From NCBI GenBank assembly GCA_003693705.1, contig RBZT01000954.1, forward strand, positions 1 through 64,000: a DNA stretch of 64,000 nt, read 5' to 3'. Positions 1 to 10,081 of this stretch are shown in pieces. This DNA is from Polymyxa betae. Lineage: Eukaryota > Endomyxa > Phytomyxea > Plasmodiophorida > Plasmodiophoridae. The notes below the pieces were generated by a model. The model saw only the letters and a program-made list of their open reading frames with translations. It did not search any database and was not told the origin of the DNA. Made by a program: the position numbers and the translations under genes. Numbering within the stretch: the first letter of the stretch is position 1; each line of letters opens with the position of its first letter.

Positions 1-417
1 TGTTTTCAAAACCATTGTGGTGCCTCACATGATGAATTTTTGCGACGTTGGGGACCACAGGTAAAACATTCAAAATGGAAGGGCTCGCATTGTAAGACAG
101 ACGCTATCGATTCATGTTCATTCTCGCCAGCTGCCAATAATGAATAAACAGATTGATGTCTATCAATTTTAAGAACGATTAATCTACGCGCAGATTGTGC
201 AGGTCTAAATTTCACGCATTTTTTCTTTCCACCACGTTCCACCACACTATAACAACAGACTATTAATTATAAGCCATAGAACGGATGTTGGGAGCGCAAA
301 TTTGTATCAATTAATAAGAGATTATTAATTATAAGAACATTAGTTATAAGAAGAGAGTCTACAGTACTAATTTGTCGTGACGAAACCATTGCAACCGCTA
401 GATTTAGCTAGATCCGC

Positions 418-810
418 TTGCCTGACCAGGCGAAACGTGCCCATGACGGAGAGTCAGCTCGTATGGGTGCCCATCGGTCCACCACAGGATCCGATCTCTC
501 AAGACGACGGCGATGCAGCGATGGACGTCTCCGAGCTGGGTCTAGCTCTGACGACAGTGGCTTTGCATCCTACCACACCAGCGACTTCCAGTCTTTGGGA
601 GACGATAGCGAAGGCGGCGACAATGCTGCTATCTTCACTCTCCACGGTCGTCGTCCCTCTCGTGGAATAATGGAACGGCAGTTGGCGCGAACGCGGGTGA
701 GATCGGTGCGGGCCGGAGCGCATATCCTCTACGGATCGACTCATGGACAAGTCTGGCCGTATACTCCTGGTCTGCATGAGTCATCCTGCAATAACGCCGC
801 CCGACTTTGA
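418..810 (+). CDS. Candidate exon of an unknown Ser/Asp-rich protein
   Basis: An open frame runs through a patch that is clearly richer in G+C than its flanks. Its product has a basic stretch followed by an acidic Ser/Asp-rich stretch (motif SSSDDSGF) and then a basic stretch near RPSRGIMERQLARTR. A donor-like GTGAGA lies at about 697, so the true exon may stop there. A competing frame from ATG 443 to 670 is also open and cannot be excluded. I recognise no domain and saw no partner exon downstream. Confidence 0.25.
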   Translation: MPDQAKRAHDGESARMGAHRSTTGSDLSRRRRCSDGRLRAGSSSDDSGFASYHTSDFQSLGDDSEGGDNAAIFTLHGRRPSRGIMERQLARTRVRSVRAGAHILYGSTHGQVWPYTPGLHESSCNNAARL

Positions 811-1385
811 AGGCGATATGATCCTTTTTTTTCTCATAAATAGAAGCGAATATAATTACCAAATTCTCGTTTCTGCACCAACTATGGCTTTCTACTGGAG
901 GTTTCCCATAAATACTACAGACCTCGGCGATCTCCTGCTTACAACATGAACGCTGAAGCAAAAATAGAATGCTGCTGTAATTTAACGACTATTGACTTTG
1001 TTGTATAATACATCTTTCTGTTAGTCAAGACTCTTTAGCCATTCCGAAAGCAAGCTACTGTAGACTTATAAATAATAGTACGGTCGGGAGAAGGGGTAGG
1101 TATCAATTATGAGGGGATTCGTGCTTATCGTCGACCTGTTGATCGGGGTCGGTTTGAGTAAACAACGAAACAGATCTATCTGGTGAACCAGCTCAAAACT
1201 GATCAGCTCTCTCATCATGAATTCAGCAGATCGGCTCGTGATCATTCGGTTCGAATTGCTGATATCGATGCAGACATAATTCGTCGGAAATACCCACAGA
1301 ACCACAACGATAGATATCACAATCAAACAGCAGGTCAACATCGTCATAACTATAACGCAAGAATATAGCTGAGAAGATTTGCAGA
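811..1385. other. No convincing gene; one hydrophobic minus-strand ORF
   Basis: This stretch holds only short ORFs. On the minus strand, 1066-1347 begins with a hydrophobic segment (LTCCLIVISIVVVLWVF) that could be a membrane helix, but no supporting splice sites or homology were recognised. Confidence 0.3.
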
Positions 1386-1553
1386 ATGTCTGCGATAAAT
1401 CCCATTAGCATGGAGAAGCCAGATCTGCTCGAGTTCATGCAGGATAAATGCAACATTGGAACCATAGATCTGTTCACTTACCCAATCGAACAGTTGAGGA
1501 TACCTCTAATCATCAATCACGCCATTCAATTTCGATTTCAAAATATGTTGTAG
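1386..1553 (+). CDS. Small ORF, 55 residues, unknown
   Basis: ATG-started frame with protein-like composition (MSAINPISMEKPDLLEFM at the start, acidic and Leu/Ile-rich, stop at 1551-1553). The opposite strand is also open here, so coding status is uncertain. No domain recognised. It lies just downstream of the 3' end of the acidic minus-strand gene at 1743-2330 and faces it. Confidence 0.2.
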   Translation: MSAINPISMEKPDLLEFMQDKCNIGTIDLFTYPIEQLRIPLIINHAIQFRFQNML

Positions 1554-1742
1554 CCATTGTGCAATGGATTCAAAATGTATTCCCTTTTGTGAATGCTCTG
1601 AACAACAGTGCACAACACTTGTATTAAGAGAATATATAAAGATTGATTCGACTGTAGTCTTAATCGTTGCAAGTTGCAACTAGGATTAAGATTGTCAAAA
1701 CGACAATGAGAATGGTATTGCACTGGCAGAAATGGCTGGATT

Positions 1743-2330
1743 TTAATACATTCTGTTGGATCTGATTTCTCCAGGTCGTTCCAATGATCTTGTACTGTTA
1801 TGAAGCTTGATAAATTCAGGATCCTGGTCCTCATCAGACTCGCCATATTCTGCACTGGAATCACTTCCAATTGAGTCTTCATTTGCTTCGGAACCGCTGG
1901 TTGATTGGCGAGGAATAGATCTTCCAGAGTCATCAGAATTTTGATTCCGAAACGATTGTTGGTAGATTTACTTTTGGCGACTATCGACAATAATTGTATT
2001 GTCAGTGTTGCTGTGCAGGTTGATATCTACAAAGTCAGGATTCACGTTTAGATCTGATATATCTGCAGGATTGTCATCTGGCATTAAGCGACCACTAACA
2101 GATTTTTTGTCGGGTAACAATCCTTCCCGATGATGTTCATTTTCATCGCCCTCTTCTCCAATAGTAAATACTGGTTTAGTATTGTCAGGATGCTCAGATT
2201 CATGTGTTCGCTTAGAAGATTTCTTCAAGCTCCCTTCCTTTTCATCGTCCCATTCCTCTTCGTATAAATCGAGTTCGTGCATATCAATCTTTACATTCCA
2301 AATCTCTTCTTCCTCTTCAGGACTGAACAA
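1743..2330 (-). CDS. Unknown acidic disordered protein, 5' end unresolved
   Basis: The minus strand encodes a very acidic product (PEEEEEIW, then LYEEEWDDEKEG). After an in-frame TAA the same frame continues with an Asp/Ser-rich segment (SDDSGRSIPRQST, then DSSAEYGESDEDQDPEF). The stop is explained by a 51-nt GT..AG intron at 1921-1971, with CTGAT near its 3' end; removal keeps the frame. The 5' end is open, with no ATG before residue MHELDL at about 2280. An upstream ATG at 2427-2429 (MFTSNQPNWIVQ) followed by GTTTCA could be a first exon, but its phase does not match the best acceptor at about 2326. No domain recognised; probably nuclear and disordered (inference). Confidence 0.45.
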
Positions 2331-2705
2331 AAGTGAGCGAGATGGAAGATTATTCAGTCAAGAAACAATAGTCAATAAACAAAACGGTGAAACCTGAACA
2401 ATCCAATTTGGTTGATTACTCGTGAACATTACGATAGGTTCTTCGTGCCTTGCAGCAGGACAGTGTAGCTCCCATATAAAGTCAGATCTACGACTACAAG
2501 ACTATGAAATAAAGGAATAGAGAGACAATAATATCAATGATATAGTGTGTACATAGCTGTATGATCCCCTGTTTAACAAACACCCTATCACATTCTATAT
2601 AACATCATTCATAATCATCTACATAACATTATTCATAATCAATACCATATCAATCCACTTCCTCATTAACTCGATAGACCAATTGATTTATTAATTGGAG
2701 GTCTG

Positions 2706-4098
2706 TCACGACGATTCCGGTGGAGATCGTAACGTCTCTGAGATGGCCCATATTTCTAGAATATTGTTTTCTGATACGGAGGCTATGGTCCATGGGGAAT
2801 CAGTAGACCAATCAAAGTCATTGATAGTAGCAGTATGGCCTCCATGAATGAACGCCAATTCAGGTGGACCTTCTGCTGCTTCGTCCACGGTTTGCGACGC
2901 TCCTTGCTGGGATAAATCCCAAATCATTACACGACGATTCGTCCCACTTGTAGCGACGACATCGCGTTTGAATGGAGCCCATGCAATCCTGGTCATATAA
3001 AACGGAGCCCGATTGCAACCTATTAAATGGTAAATATTTGTCGTGGAGGTAATGCAATAGCACCTGTCGAAACGAATGGCAAATTTTATGCTAGAAAGAT
3101 AATAACGGACTGACCAAACAGAAAACGTAAAAATATTTGTTATTACCGTCATGCAACGAATGAATAGGACTATCTGGCCGACGAACGTCCCATATGTAGA
3201 GGATGCCATTGTCGCCACCACATGCTAAAACAGTTGAATCGAAAGGAGACCATTCTACAGCTGATCCTGCGCAAGGTAAAGGCAGAGACAGGCTACATTC
3301 TTCAGTTCTGTCGTCCCATACGAGGACAGTTTTATCATCGGATGCAGATGCAAGGCTGGACGGTTGTAGAGGACTATAATGTAGATCGGTTACGATAGCA
3401 TCATGACCATTAAGACTAAGTACAGGTGGTACAAAACCAGTTATTGGATCAGGACAAGCCTGAACATCCCACGTATAGACTCCATTATCTGCAGAACCCG
3501 CTGCAACACGACCAGCTTGTAATGGCGACGATGTTAAGGCTGAAGCTTCAGTATTGAGTCCTCCCAATCCCACTAATCTCGAGCATTTTCGAAGTTCAGG
3601 TGGTACTACAGCACTCTGACGTCCTGGAATTTGGCCTGATGATAGAGCTCCAATATCATAAAGCGACACGATGGGATCGTCATCGCCGATACAAGCTGCA
3701 AGAGATCTTGCAATCCCACGAACTAATTGGATACGTCGAATATCGCTGCTTGAAGGCCATGCACTTAATGTTTTAATCTTGCCTGCAGTATGAGTTACTG
3801 ATGAATGAGCGCCAGTAATATCACGACGAACAGCAGGAGAATAGACAGGAGGCAGTTGCACTTCCATTAGTAATAAATGAGGTTGATCAGCGTTTGAGGT
3901 AGCAGCACCAATTAAACATTGAAGTGATTGAGGGGAGCTTGAGCCTCGTAGGAACTGTACTGAATTAGACGGCCAAATCAAGCCCTGATACAGGACGACT
4001 TCGTAGAGAAAAGGAGCAGCAGCTCTCCATACTTTATACTGACGCCGAATAACATGGTCGGGAGGCGGTTGCTGGTGTAAAACTGGCGATTGAGACAT
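2706..4098 (-). CDS. RBBP4/MSI1-type WD40 histone-binding protein
   Basis: 421 residues from two exons (3147-4098 and 2706-3019) joined by a 127-nt intron; the phase is exact. The N-terminal helix (YKVWRAAAPFLYEVV) followed by LIWPSNSVQFL matches the CAF1C histone H4-binding segment of the RBBP4/RBBP7/MSI1 family. WD repeats follow (for example VYTWDVQ, VLVWDDR, LYIWDVRRPDSP, VMIWDLSQ). The diagnostic GPPELAFIHGGHTATINDF is near residue 375, and the last blade ends SVSENNILEIWAISE. Family members are subunits of CAF-1, histone deacetylase, NURF and PRC2-type complexes; which complex applies here cannot be told. The start is the ATG directly before SQSPVLHQQPPP. Sequence divergence is higher than usual in blades 1-3. 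Confidence 0.85.
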
Positions 4099-4412
4099 TC
4101 GATTTCAAGGTTTAATGGTCATGAAAACTTGAAAAAGCAATCACGATGAGTCTGCGCATTGGCTTCAGTGCAAATGAAGACATTTCATTTTTGGAAAGTG
4201 CGCACTGTGAAAAAATGAAACTTTCTGTTTTATTTGGACATTTTCTCCATTATTGAATACCAATTTGCAATTGTCACCGGCAGCAAACAATTTATTGAAA
4301 CGGAAGCGTCCAGTTTTTGAATACTATCAGCAGATGGTGCTGTCACTCACCCCTACACAATGCCATTTCTGGCGTTCTGGTTAGGCTCCAGAACTATCAG
4401 CAACATAGTTAT
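4099..4412. other. Intergenic, 314 bp
   Basis: Promoter and 5' leader of the WD40 gene plus the 3' flank of the kinase gene. AT-rich; I see no further gene or repeat. Confidence 0.5.
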
Positions 4413-6172
4413 TTATTCATGTTCCTGTTTGCAGTAGGCTGACACAATTGCCTTCCTTATGTCAACAGCATCAATTTCTAGCGACTTTGAAAGCTCTAAC
4501 AGGTCCTCAAGCCGCACGGATTCATGTATGGACTCATTGATATTATTATACCTCTGAAACAAGTTTGTTATAAATCAATAATATCCTGCCCACGAATTAT
4601 ACCTTGTTTACAAGAATACTGGAAATGTCATTAAGGTCCCTTATGTCTTCGTCTTGTGTTTGACCCAGGTCCCATTCCAAAACGCTATTGGCGTCTATCG
4701 TGTTTAGAAGTGGATGTTGTAATAACTGATCCGCTGTCCATCGATCATCCGGATTCGATTGTAGACAGCACGATACCAGATGACGGAATTCATCTGGGAA
4801 ATAATCGGGGATATCGGGAATAGGCTGAGCTTGAATTTGCTGGATAATGCCAAAGAAGCCGTCCTCGGTCGAATATGGATGCCGCCCTATTGCTGCATAT
4901 ACCAGCACAAGACCAGCAGCCCAAATATCAGCTGACATGCCATATTGACCTCCTTCTAGTCTCTCTGGGCTCATATACACCTGAGTCCCGATAAACCCAT
5001 CCAAATATGGTCTCGATGAACGAACAGTCTCGGAAATGCCAAAATCTGTCAACTTCAGACAGCCTCGTTTCGAAATGAGGACATTGCCAGGCTTGATATC
5101 TCGATGGACTAAATGTCTCTTGTGAATATAGGACAATCCAGTGAATATTTGCTTGGCGAAGTGCAAGACAATGGGTGCCGGTAATGGTCCACATCTTTCC
5201 ACACATGATTGAAGTGATCCTCGGTTCATGAACTCTAAAACTAACATTGCTCTACCTAGACCATGACAATCGTTATAAAGTTGGAGAGAACCCAGCAAAC
5301 ATTGTCGATCTTTAAAATGCAAGAAAACACATGGACGTGACATTGATCTACCTTTATTATAATATGCACCATAAAACTGGACGATATTATTGGCAGAGTA
5401 CATGTCAGCAAATGTTGTGAGTTCCTTCACTAATTGCCTGAAAGACACGATCAAATAAGTTTCAAAAATCAATAAGAAGCGCCAAACAATTGAACCTTCG
5501 CTTCTCTTGAGAATATACGTCGATAGATTTAAGCACATACAGACCAATCCGATCTAATCGAAGAGCTTTGATAACGGATGCAGATGCACCTTTCCCACCA
5601 GTTCCCAATAATTCAAAATCAGAGAATGACGTTGATACTGATTCTGTCAAGAAAGCTGATTGTCTCCCTTTGTGTACAGCAAACAGCATCTGACTTGGCG
5701 AAAGCGAATTTTGATCATTAAACAGTCCAGTCTGCCCGATACTAAATCCTTGAGTTCGAAATGTCGATGAGGTCATCATAAATGAATTTCTAGGCCTAAC
5801 GGCTAATGAGCAGCGAAGCGCGGTCGACCTGGCATTTGAGCAGTTTGGAGAAGAGAGCGAGGGAGGGGAGATCTGTACTTGAAATCCAAGAGGTGACAAT
5901 GGCGGTGACAGAGACAGAGCTGGCCGAGTAGATCCAGATCCTTGAAAGCCAATAACTGATGTCGATTTTCGTTGTGCATGGGGAAGAATGATAGATCTGG
6001 CGCGAGGTGATATCGAGACCGATGTACCTCTAAAATGGGATGGTTGACGTGGTGAAGGCGGATACAGATCATCTTCTTCATTGTCGCTGTGGATTTTATA
6101 GCTTAAAGGCGTTGGTGGGATGTCTAAAGACTGACGATCCGACCGAGTTAACTGAATCAAGATTCGTGACAT
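4413..6172 (-). CDS. MAPKK-like (STE7/MEK family) protein kinase
   Basis: 518 residues in four exons (5496-6172, 5352-5437, 4603-5255, 4413-4553); exon lengths sum to whole codons. Residues 1 to about 190 are Ser/Pro-rich and disordered. The kinase domain follows: glycine loop GTGGKGASASV, VAIK-type lysine in YVLKSID, QLVKELTTF in helix C (MAPKK-like), catalytic loop HRDIKPGN, DFG, then GTQVYMSPERL and DIWAAGLVL. The 96-nt intron at 5256-5351 is in frame, so read-through would leave an artificial insert in the N-lobe. The activation loop (ISETVRSSRPYLDGFIG) differs from the usual short MAPKK loop with two spaced Ser/Thr. A 45-residue helical C-terminal tail comes from the last exon. Upstream partner and cascade are unknown. 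A longer start with a non-ATG codon was rejected. Confidence 0.85.
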
Positions 6173-6295
6173 TTGGCAAATGGACGCGTGTCGTATCCGG
6201 TCTAATCTCCTTTGACGAGCAAAAAATCCAAGAAATTTTAGTGAAACAATAATCAGCAATAGAAATGATGTGAAAACTTCGAATAGAGAGCAGGC

Positions 6296-7420
6296 CTATC
6301 TTACTGTTGCAGCTGCAATCAATTCCTGATCTTGTGCGATCGCATCAATAGCCGATAATCCATAACGACGATCAATGCGCTTGAACACCACAACAAATAG
6401 AATCATGGCACAAGTCAAAACGAGCATAGCAAACATAATAGCAAATATGGAAATCAGATGAGTCTTATGGACGGATTGTTTAACGACGGTGATGGTGATG
6501 GGCTTTGCTGTTTGGTTTTCCTCTGCTGAGTCTTGAGCGACAGATTTTACTGCAGTATCGACTTCATCCATCACACCGTCATGAGCGTTCACTGACTTCG
6601 GTTCAGTCTCTACCATGCTTGTTTCATTTGCCATATTCGTATTAGCATGGGTCAATGAACATGCGGACGAGGTCACAGAATCAGGTCTTTGCGATAAACG
6701 CCTCGAATTGTTACAAGAATCATTGTGTGAGCAAACATGAGCAGATGCACATTTAGAAGACCTTGACTTAGAAACTTGGTCCTGGTTAATGTCTTCAAGA
6801 TTGTAGAAATTGTCCTCAAGTTTGGGTTCAATATCAATCTCTTTTTCGCCTAAATCTTGACAACCCATAAAATCTTCTTGAAGTGTGTCGAAGTCGTTTT
6901 CAACCTCAGAGTTCCCAGAGTTAGGAAGCCCGAAAGTACTGAACCCGTTGAAATCGATACTTGATGAGACCGAGAATGAGCCACTACGTGGACGGGAGCG
7001 TTCGGTTTCTAGACGTTCAACTCTGCTTTGAAGATCGCCAACTTCATCTCGAAGAGCACTAACTTTTTTCTTTAAATGAGCGTTTTGCTTGTGTAGCTCT
7101 AAGAAAGCGAGCAAGCAACAAGTCGCAATGTCATCACGATTATGTCTAGAACCAATTGTATCAAAGTCCCAGGTATTTGGAGGCAATGACGTTATAAGCT
7201 CAAATGAATCATCCAATAAATCTTCAGAACTGATTGAATCACCATTAAAAACTGGAGAGTCGGGTTCTTCTTCCATCTCTTCCAATTTCAAACGGAATAT
7301 CGCTGCCAAATTGTTCATTGACATGGACCGTACAGGGAACTTGAAACTTTTGGGCCTGAAACGGAGGGAGAAGGCAGCCTGTGCCATGAGTATGGTGGTG
7401 AGTACAATATACTGATACAT
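6296..7420 (-). CDS. Two-membrane-segment coiled-coil protein, unknown
   Basis: One uninterrupted 374-residue frame from ATG 7420. The N-terminus (VLTTILMAQAAFSL) looks like a signal peptide or anchor. Residues about 110-150 form a coiled coil (HKQNAHLKKKVSALRDEVG and on). The middle is Ser/Asn/Asp-rich, and residues about 320-345 form a strong membrane helix (IFAIMFAMLVLTCAMILFVVVF) cut here by description only; a short basic tail follows. This suggests a luminal or extracellular coiled coil tethered by the C-terminal helix. The last codons read GCA ACA GTAAGA TAG, which resembles a donor site, so a further exon is possible. It ends 123 bp before the kinase start on the same strand. Not recognised as a named family. 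Confidence 0.7.
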   Translation of the reverse strand: MYQYIVLTTILMAQAAFSLRFRPKSFKFPVRSMSMNNLAAIFRLKLEEMEEEPDSPVFNGDSISSEDLLDDSFELITSLPPNTWDFDTIGSRHNRDDIATCCLLAFLELHKQNAHLKKKVSALRDEVGDLQSRVERLETERSRPRSGSFSVSSSIDFNGFSTFGLPNSGNSEVENDFDTLQEDFMGCQDLGEKEIDIEPKLEDNFYNLEDINQDQVSKSRSSKCASAHVCSHNDSCNNSRRLSQRPDSVTSSACSLTHANTNMANETSMVETEPKSVNAHDGVMDEVDTAVKSVAQDSAEENQTAKPITITVVKQSVHKTHLISIFAIMFAMLVLTCAMILFVVVFKRIDRRYGLSAIDAIAQDQELIAAATVR

Positions 7421-7710
7421 GGCAATCTATCTCTGTATGATTAATATCATGCGTCTTTTGAGTGTACATCCTCAACGAACATACGGCGCTTTTTAATCCA
7501 TTTCTAGAGACAGTACTGTACACGTGTCATGTCCAATTGCGTTCATGCGGGCCAGCACAGTACAAGTGTATTGTATCCACATGAGTGACATCACCTGACC
7601 ATTTCCCCTTATATTGATTATTTTAACTTGATAAATATTTATCTAATCTATGGGCCATCTCTGCCAGTTCACTTGTTCTGTATGCATTCTCACCGAGACA
7701 TGTTTTTGTA

Positions 7711-9450
7711 TTACGAATTATTCTGCAAGCTAAGCAGCATCGGCTCCAGCCAGGTAACTTGCATATCTTGGGACATTGACTCTCTTTCGCCGTTTAGAAC
7801 GGCAACCAGAGCCGAAAGTAAAGACGGGCAAAAGAAGCGATCGGCTCGCTTCCGAATATCGCTACAGATAGAAGACATTTCAGAGGTTGATTCCAACCTA
7901 GCGGTTTGTATCAACTTGGCAAGTTTAGAAAAGTCCCTTAGAACAGCGTCATGATTCAGATTTACATAATCATGGCGACGAAATTGCATCATATAGGATG
8001 GTTCTGACAAATCTATACAAACTCAGTTTATCTTTACAGAAACGTAAATGAAAACCTTTTGGAACTGAGCAATTTGACGAAGCTAAAAAGTTGCAGCTAA
8101 ATAAATCGGATTGAAGACTGGGCAGTACAGCTCCAGGTTCTAGCACGTCCAAGATTAGAGAGTTGGGGGCCATTCGTCGCAGAAGCCCCAGCCAGTTCCG
8201 CTTGGAATTTAACTCTACCTAAAAGATCCAATGAGGTTCATTTTATGGGCGCAACAAGAAAGTTTACAATAGCAACACGATCTGACAGATGTAATGCCAA
8301 TGCCAACTTCGTATAGGCGTCGGATGAGTCGACGCTGTACAGCGAATGTCGAGAAATAAGGGAATACGAGGCGAAACAATTTTGAATGAAGCCTTTAATA
8401 GGAAGATTACATTGCCACTCATATCCCGCATCCCAGGCGACAGTATTGGGATCAGGTTCAGCACGAACCGATAGCAAATTTTGAAGCCCAAGCCGTATGT
8501 ATCCCTAAGATAATGTCAAAACAATCCTTCAAGAGTTATTGCTTACCGTATATACAGGGAATAAATCATCATAAAACTTGTCAATATGCGATTTTACATT
8601 AGCATTTGGAAGCTCGACAAAACCTAGCAATACGATGAAATTCCTATAAAACGTAAATCAAGCAAACCTTACATAGATGTCCATTCCCAGAAGAAGCCAA
8701 TCGATGATATGGGTTTTTTATGATGTCAGCATCATTTTGATTCCCAAGACAGACGACGTTTAGGTAAATCGAGTATCTACCGATGACTTGAGCTTCCCAA
8801 TGAAAAATTTGCAACTTGCTTAAACAAACCCGAGACCTTTCTTGGACTTTCTGCACGAAAGCGCAAAAATTCTCCATCGCTAAATCTTCTAAAGCGTCTG
8901 GATCTGAAGCTTGAATAGGCCGAAATCGGCAATATTCCCAACCGTGTAAGAGTCTGCCATCAGTGAATAGTACCACTTGAATTTTAGTTCGCTGTGGAAA
9001 AGTGTATGCTAAATCATCGACTAGTTTCTCCAAAGCAGGACCTACCATTAGAAAAATGATTAAAGATACTGAAACATTGCTGATAAATTCCTAAACGATT
9101 TTACACAAATATTTTTACGGAACAGTAGAAAACTCCAACGAGAACCGAAACTGTAAATCTCTTTAACAACGACATGATGAAGTACCTAATGGCCCTCTTT
9201 CATGAAGCGACATCTGATAGATTCGCCGCCTAATGGCTGAATGATCATCAGTGAATGGGACCGAACACTGAGTTTCATGGGCGCTGAACTCGTAAAGAGT
9301 AACCAGGCCACGATCGGGCAGTTTCTTCAGCAGATGCAAAATCATGAGCTGCATGATGTCCTTCCGACTACGTTCATGACGCTGCTGGCTATCTGGATCT
9401 GTGGCCAACAACAGAGATAGAGATGCTGATACAAACAAAACGGTTGGCAT
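7711..9450 (-). CDS. Integrator complex subunit 14-like (VWA domain) protein
   Basis: The first exon starts MPTVLFVSASLSLLL and aligns by eye with the MPTVVVMDVSLSM start of INTS14/VWA9. Then come RHERSRKDI, PFTDDHSAIRRRIYQMS and, after a 144-nt intron (9042-9185), GPALEKLVDDLAYTF and the VWA strand QVVLFTDGR. The later segment SSGNGHLCFVELPNANV parallels the end of the INTS14 VWA domain. Further on, NSKRNWLGLLRRMAPNS and ILDVLEPGAVLPSLQ parallel its beta-barrel, and a C-terminal helical tail follows (VLRDFSKLAKLIQ, LLSALVAVLNGE). The MIDAS aspartate pattern is degenerate (ATDPDS). Family members act in the INTS13-INTS14 module of the snRNA and promoter-proximal RNA cleavage complex in the nucleus. 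About six exons; the junction near 8000-8040 is unresolved (a 25-nt intron or a frame slip). Confidence 0.6.
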
Positions 9451-10081
9451 AACGAGTGCGCATTGAATATCATCAGAACAGTTTACTGATCTCAATACTT
9501 CTCTTCTGATCTTGTGTGTGAATAAAATAACAATCAATAATGTCCTTAAAAGTTTGTTGTCTAACGTTGGCGTTTTACTAAGAGATTATTTGACTGACTC
9601 ATGTCATGGCTTGAATGTGATGCAAAGGCAGCTGGAACCTTGACCTGCTTAATGAGGTATATTTGGGTTGGGTTGAACTGGATTGCAATAGGATTATTTG
9701 TCATCTTGTCGACATTACCGCTACTTTCATATGATAACGCATATGAAGGATCTTAGCAACGCCCCTCAAGCTATGATAGCTGATTGAAGCAAACACGTTT
9801 CTGGAAATAAAAATTCAATAATAGAGAGCTACAAATATGCCAGATTCATTTTGCCAATTGACATTCAAGAATAATGAGTGAGATAAATCATGGCAACACT
9901 AAACTTACATTCTGCATTCAATCACACTGCGGACAAATGTCCCAACTAACAGTAGATGAATAGCGCAACCCACCAAACTCAACTTGAAAGGGCTGCGGAC
10001 CCCTGTCGCTTTAGTCATCGTCTTCCATCTCTTTTGTATAGTTGGGCAATCATTTGTCCATCGCTATTAGCGTCTTCCCGG
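9451..10081. other. Divergent intergenic region, 631 bp
   Basis: Shared upstream region of the INTS14-like gene (minus) and PCF11 (plus). AT-rich. An ATG at 9956 is in frame with PCF11, but the residues it adds are not domain-like; I treat it as leader. Confidence 0.5.

Noticed and set aside
5256-5351. 32-residue insert in the kinase N-lobe
   Set aside because: Explained as a 96-nt in-frame intron; removal gives the standard MAPKK strand spacing.
6172-6298. Splicing of the membrane coiled-coil gene into the kinase to give a receptor kinase
   Set aside because: A GTAAGA donor-like word ends the first frame, but none of the nearby AG acceptors restores the kinase frame from that phase.
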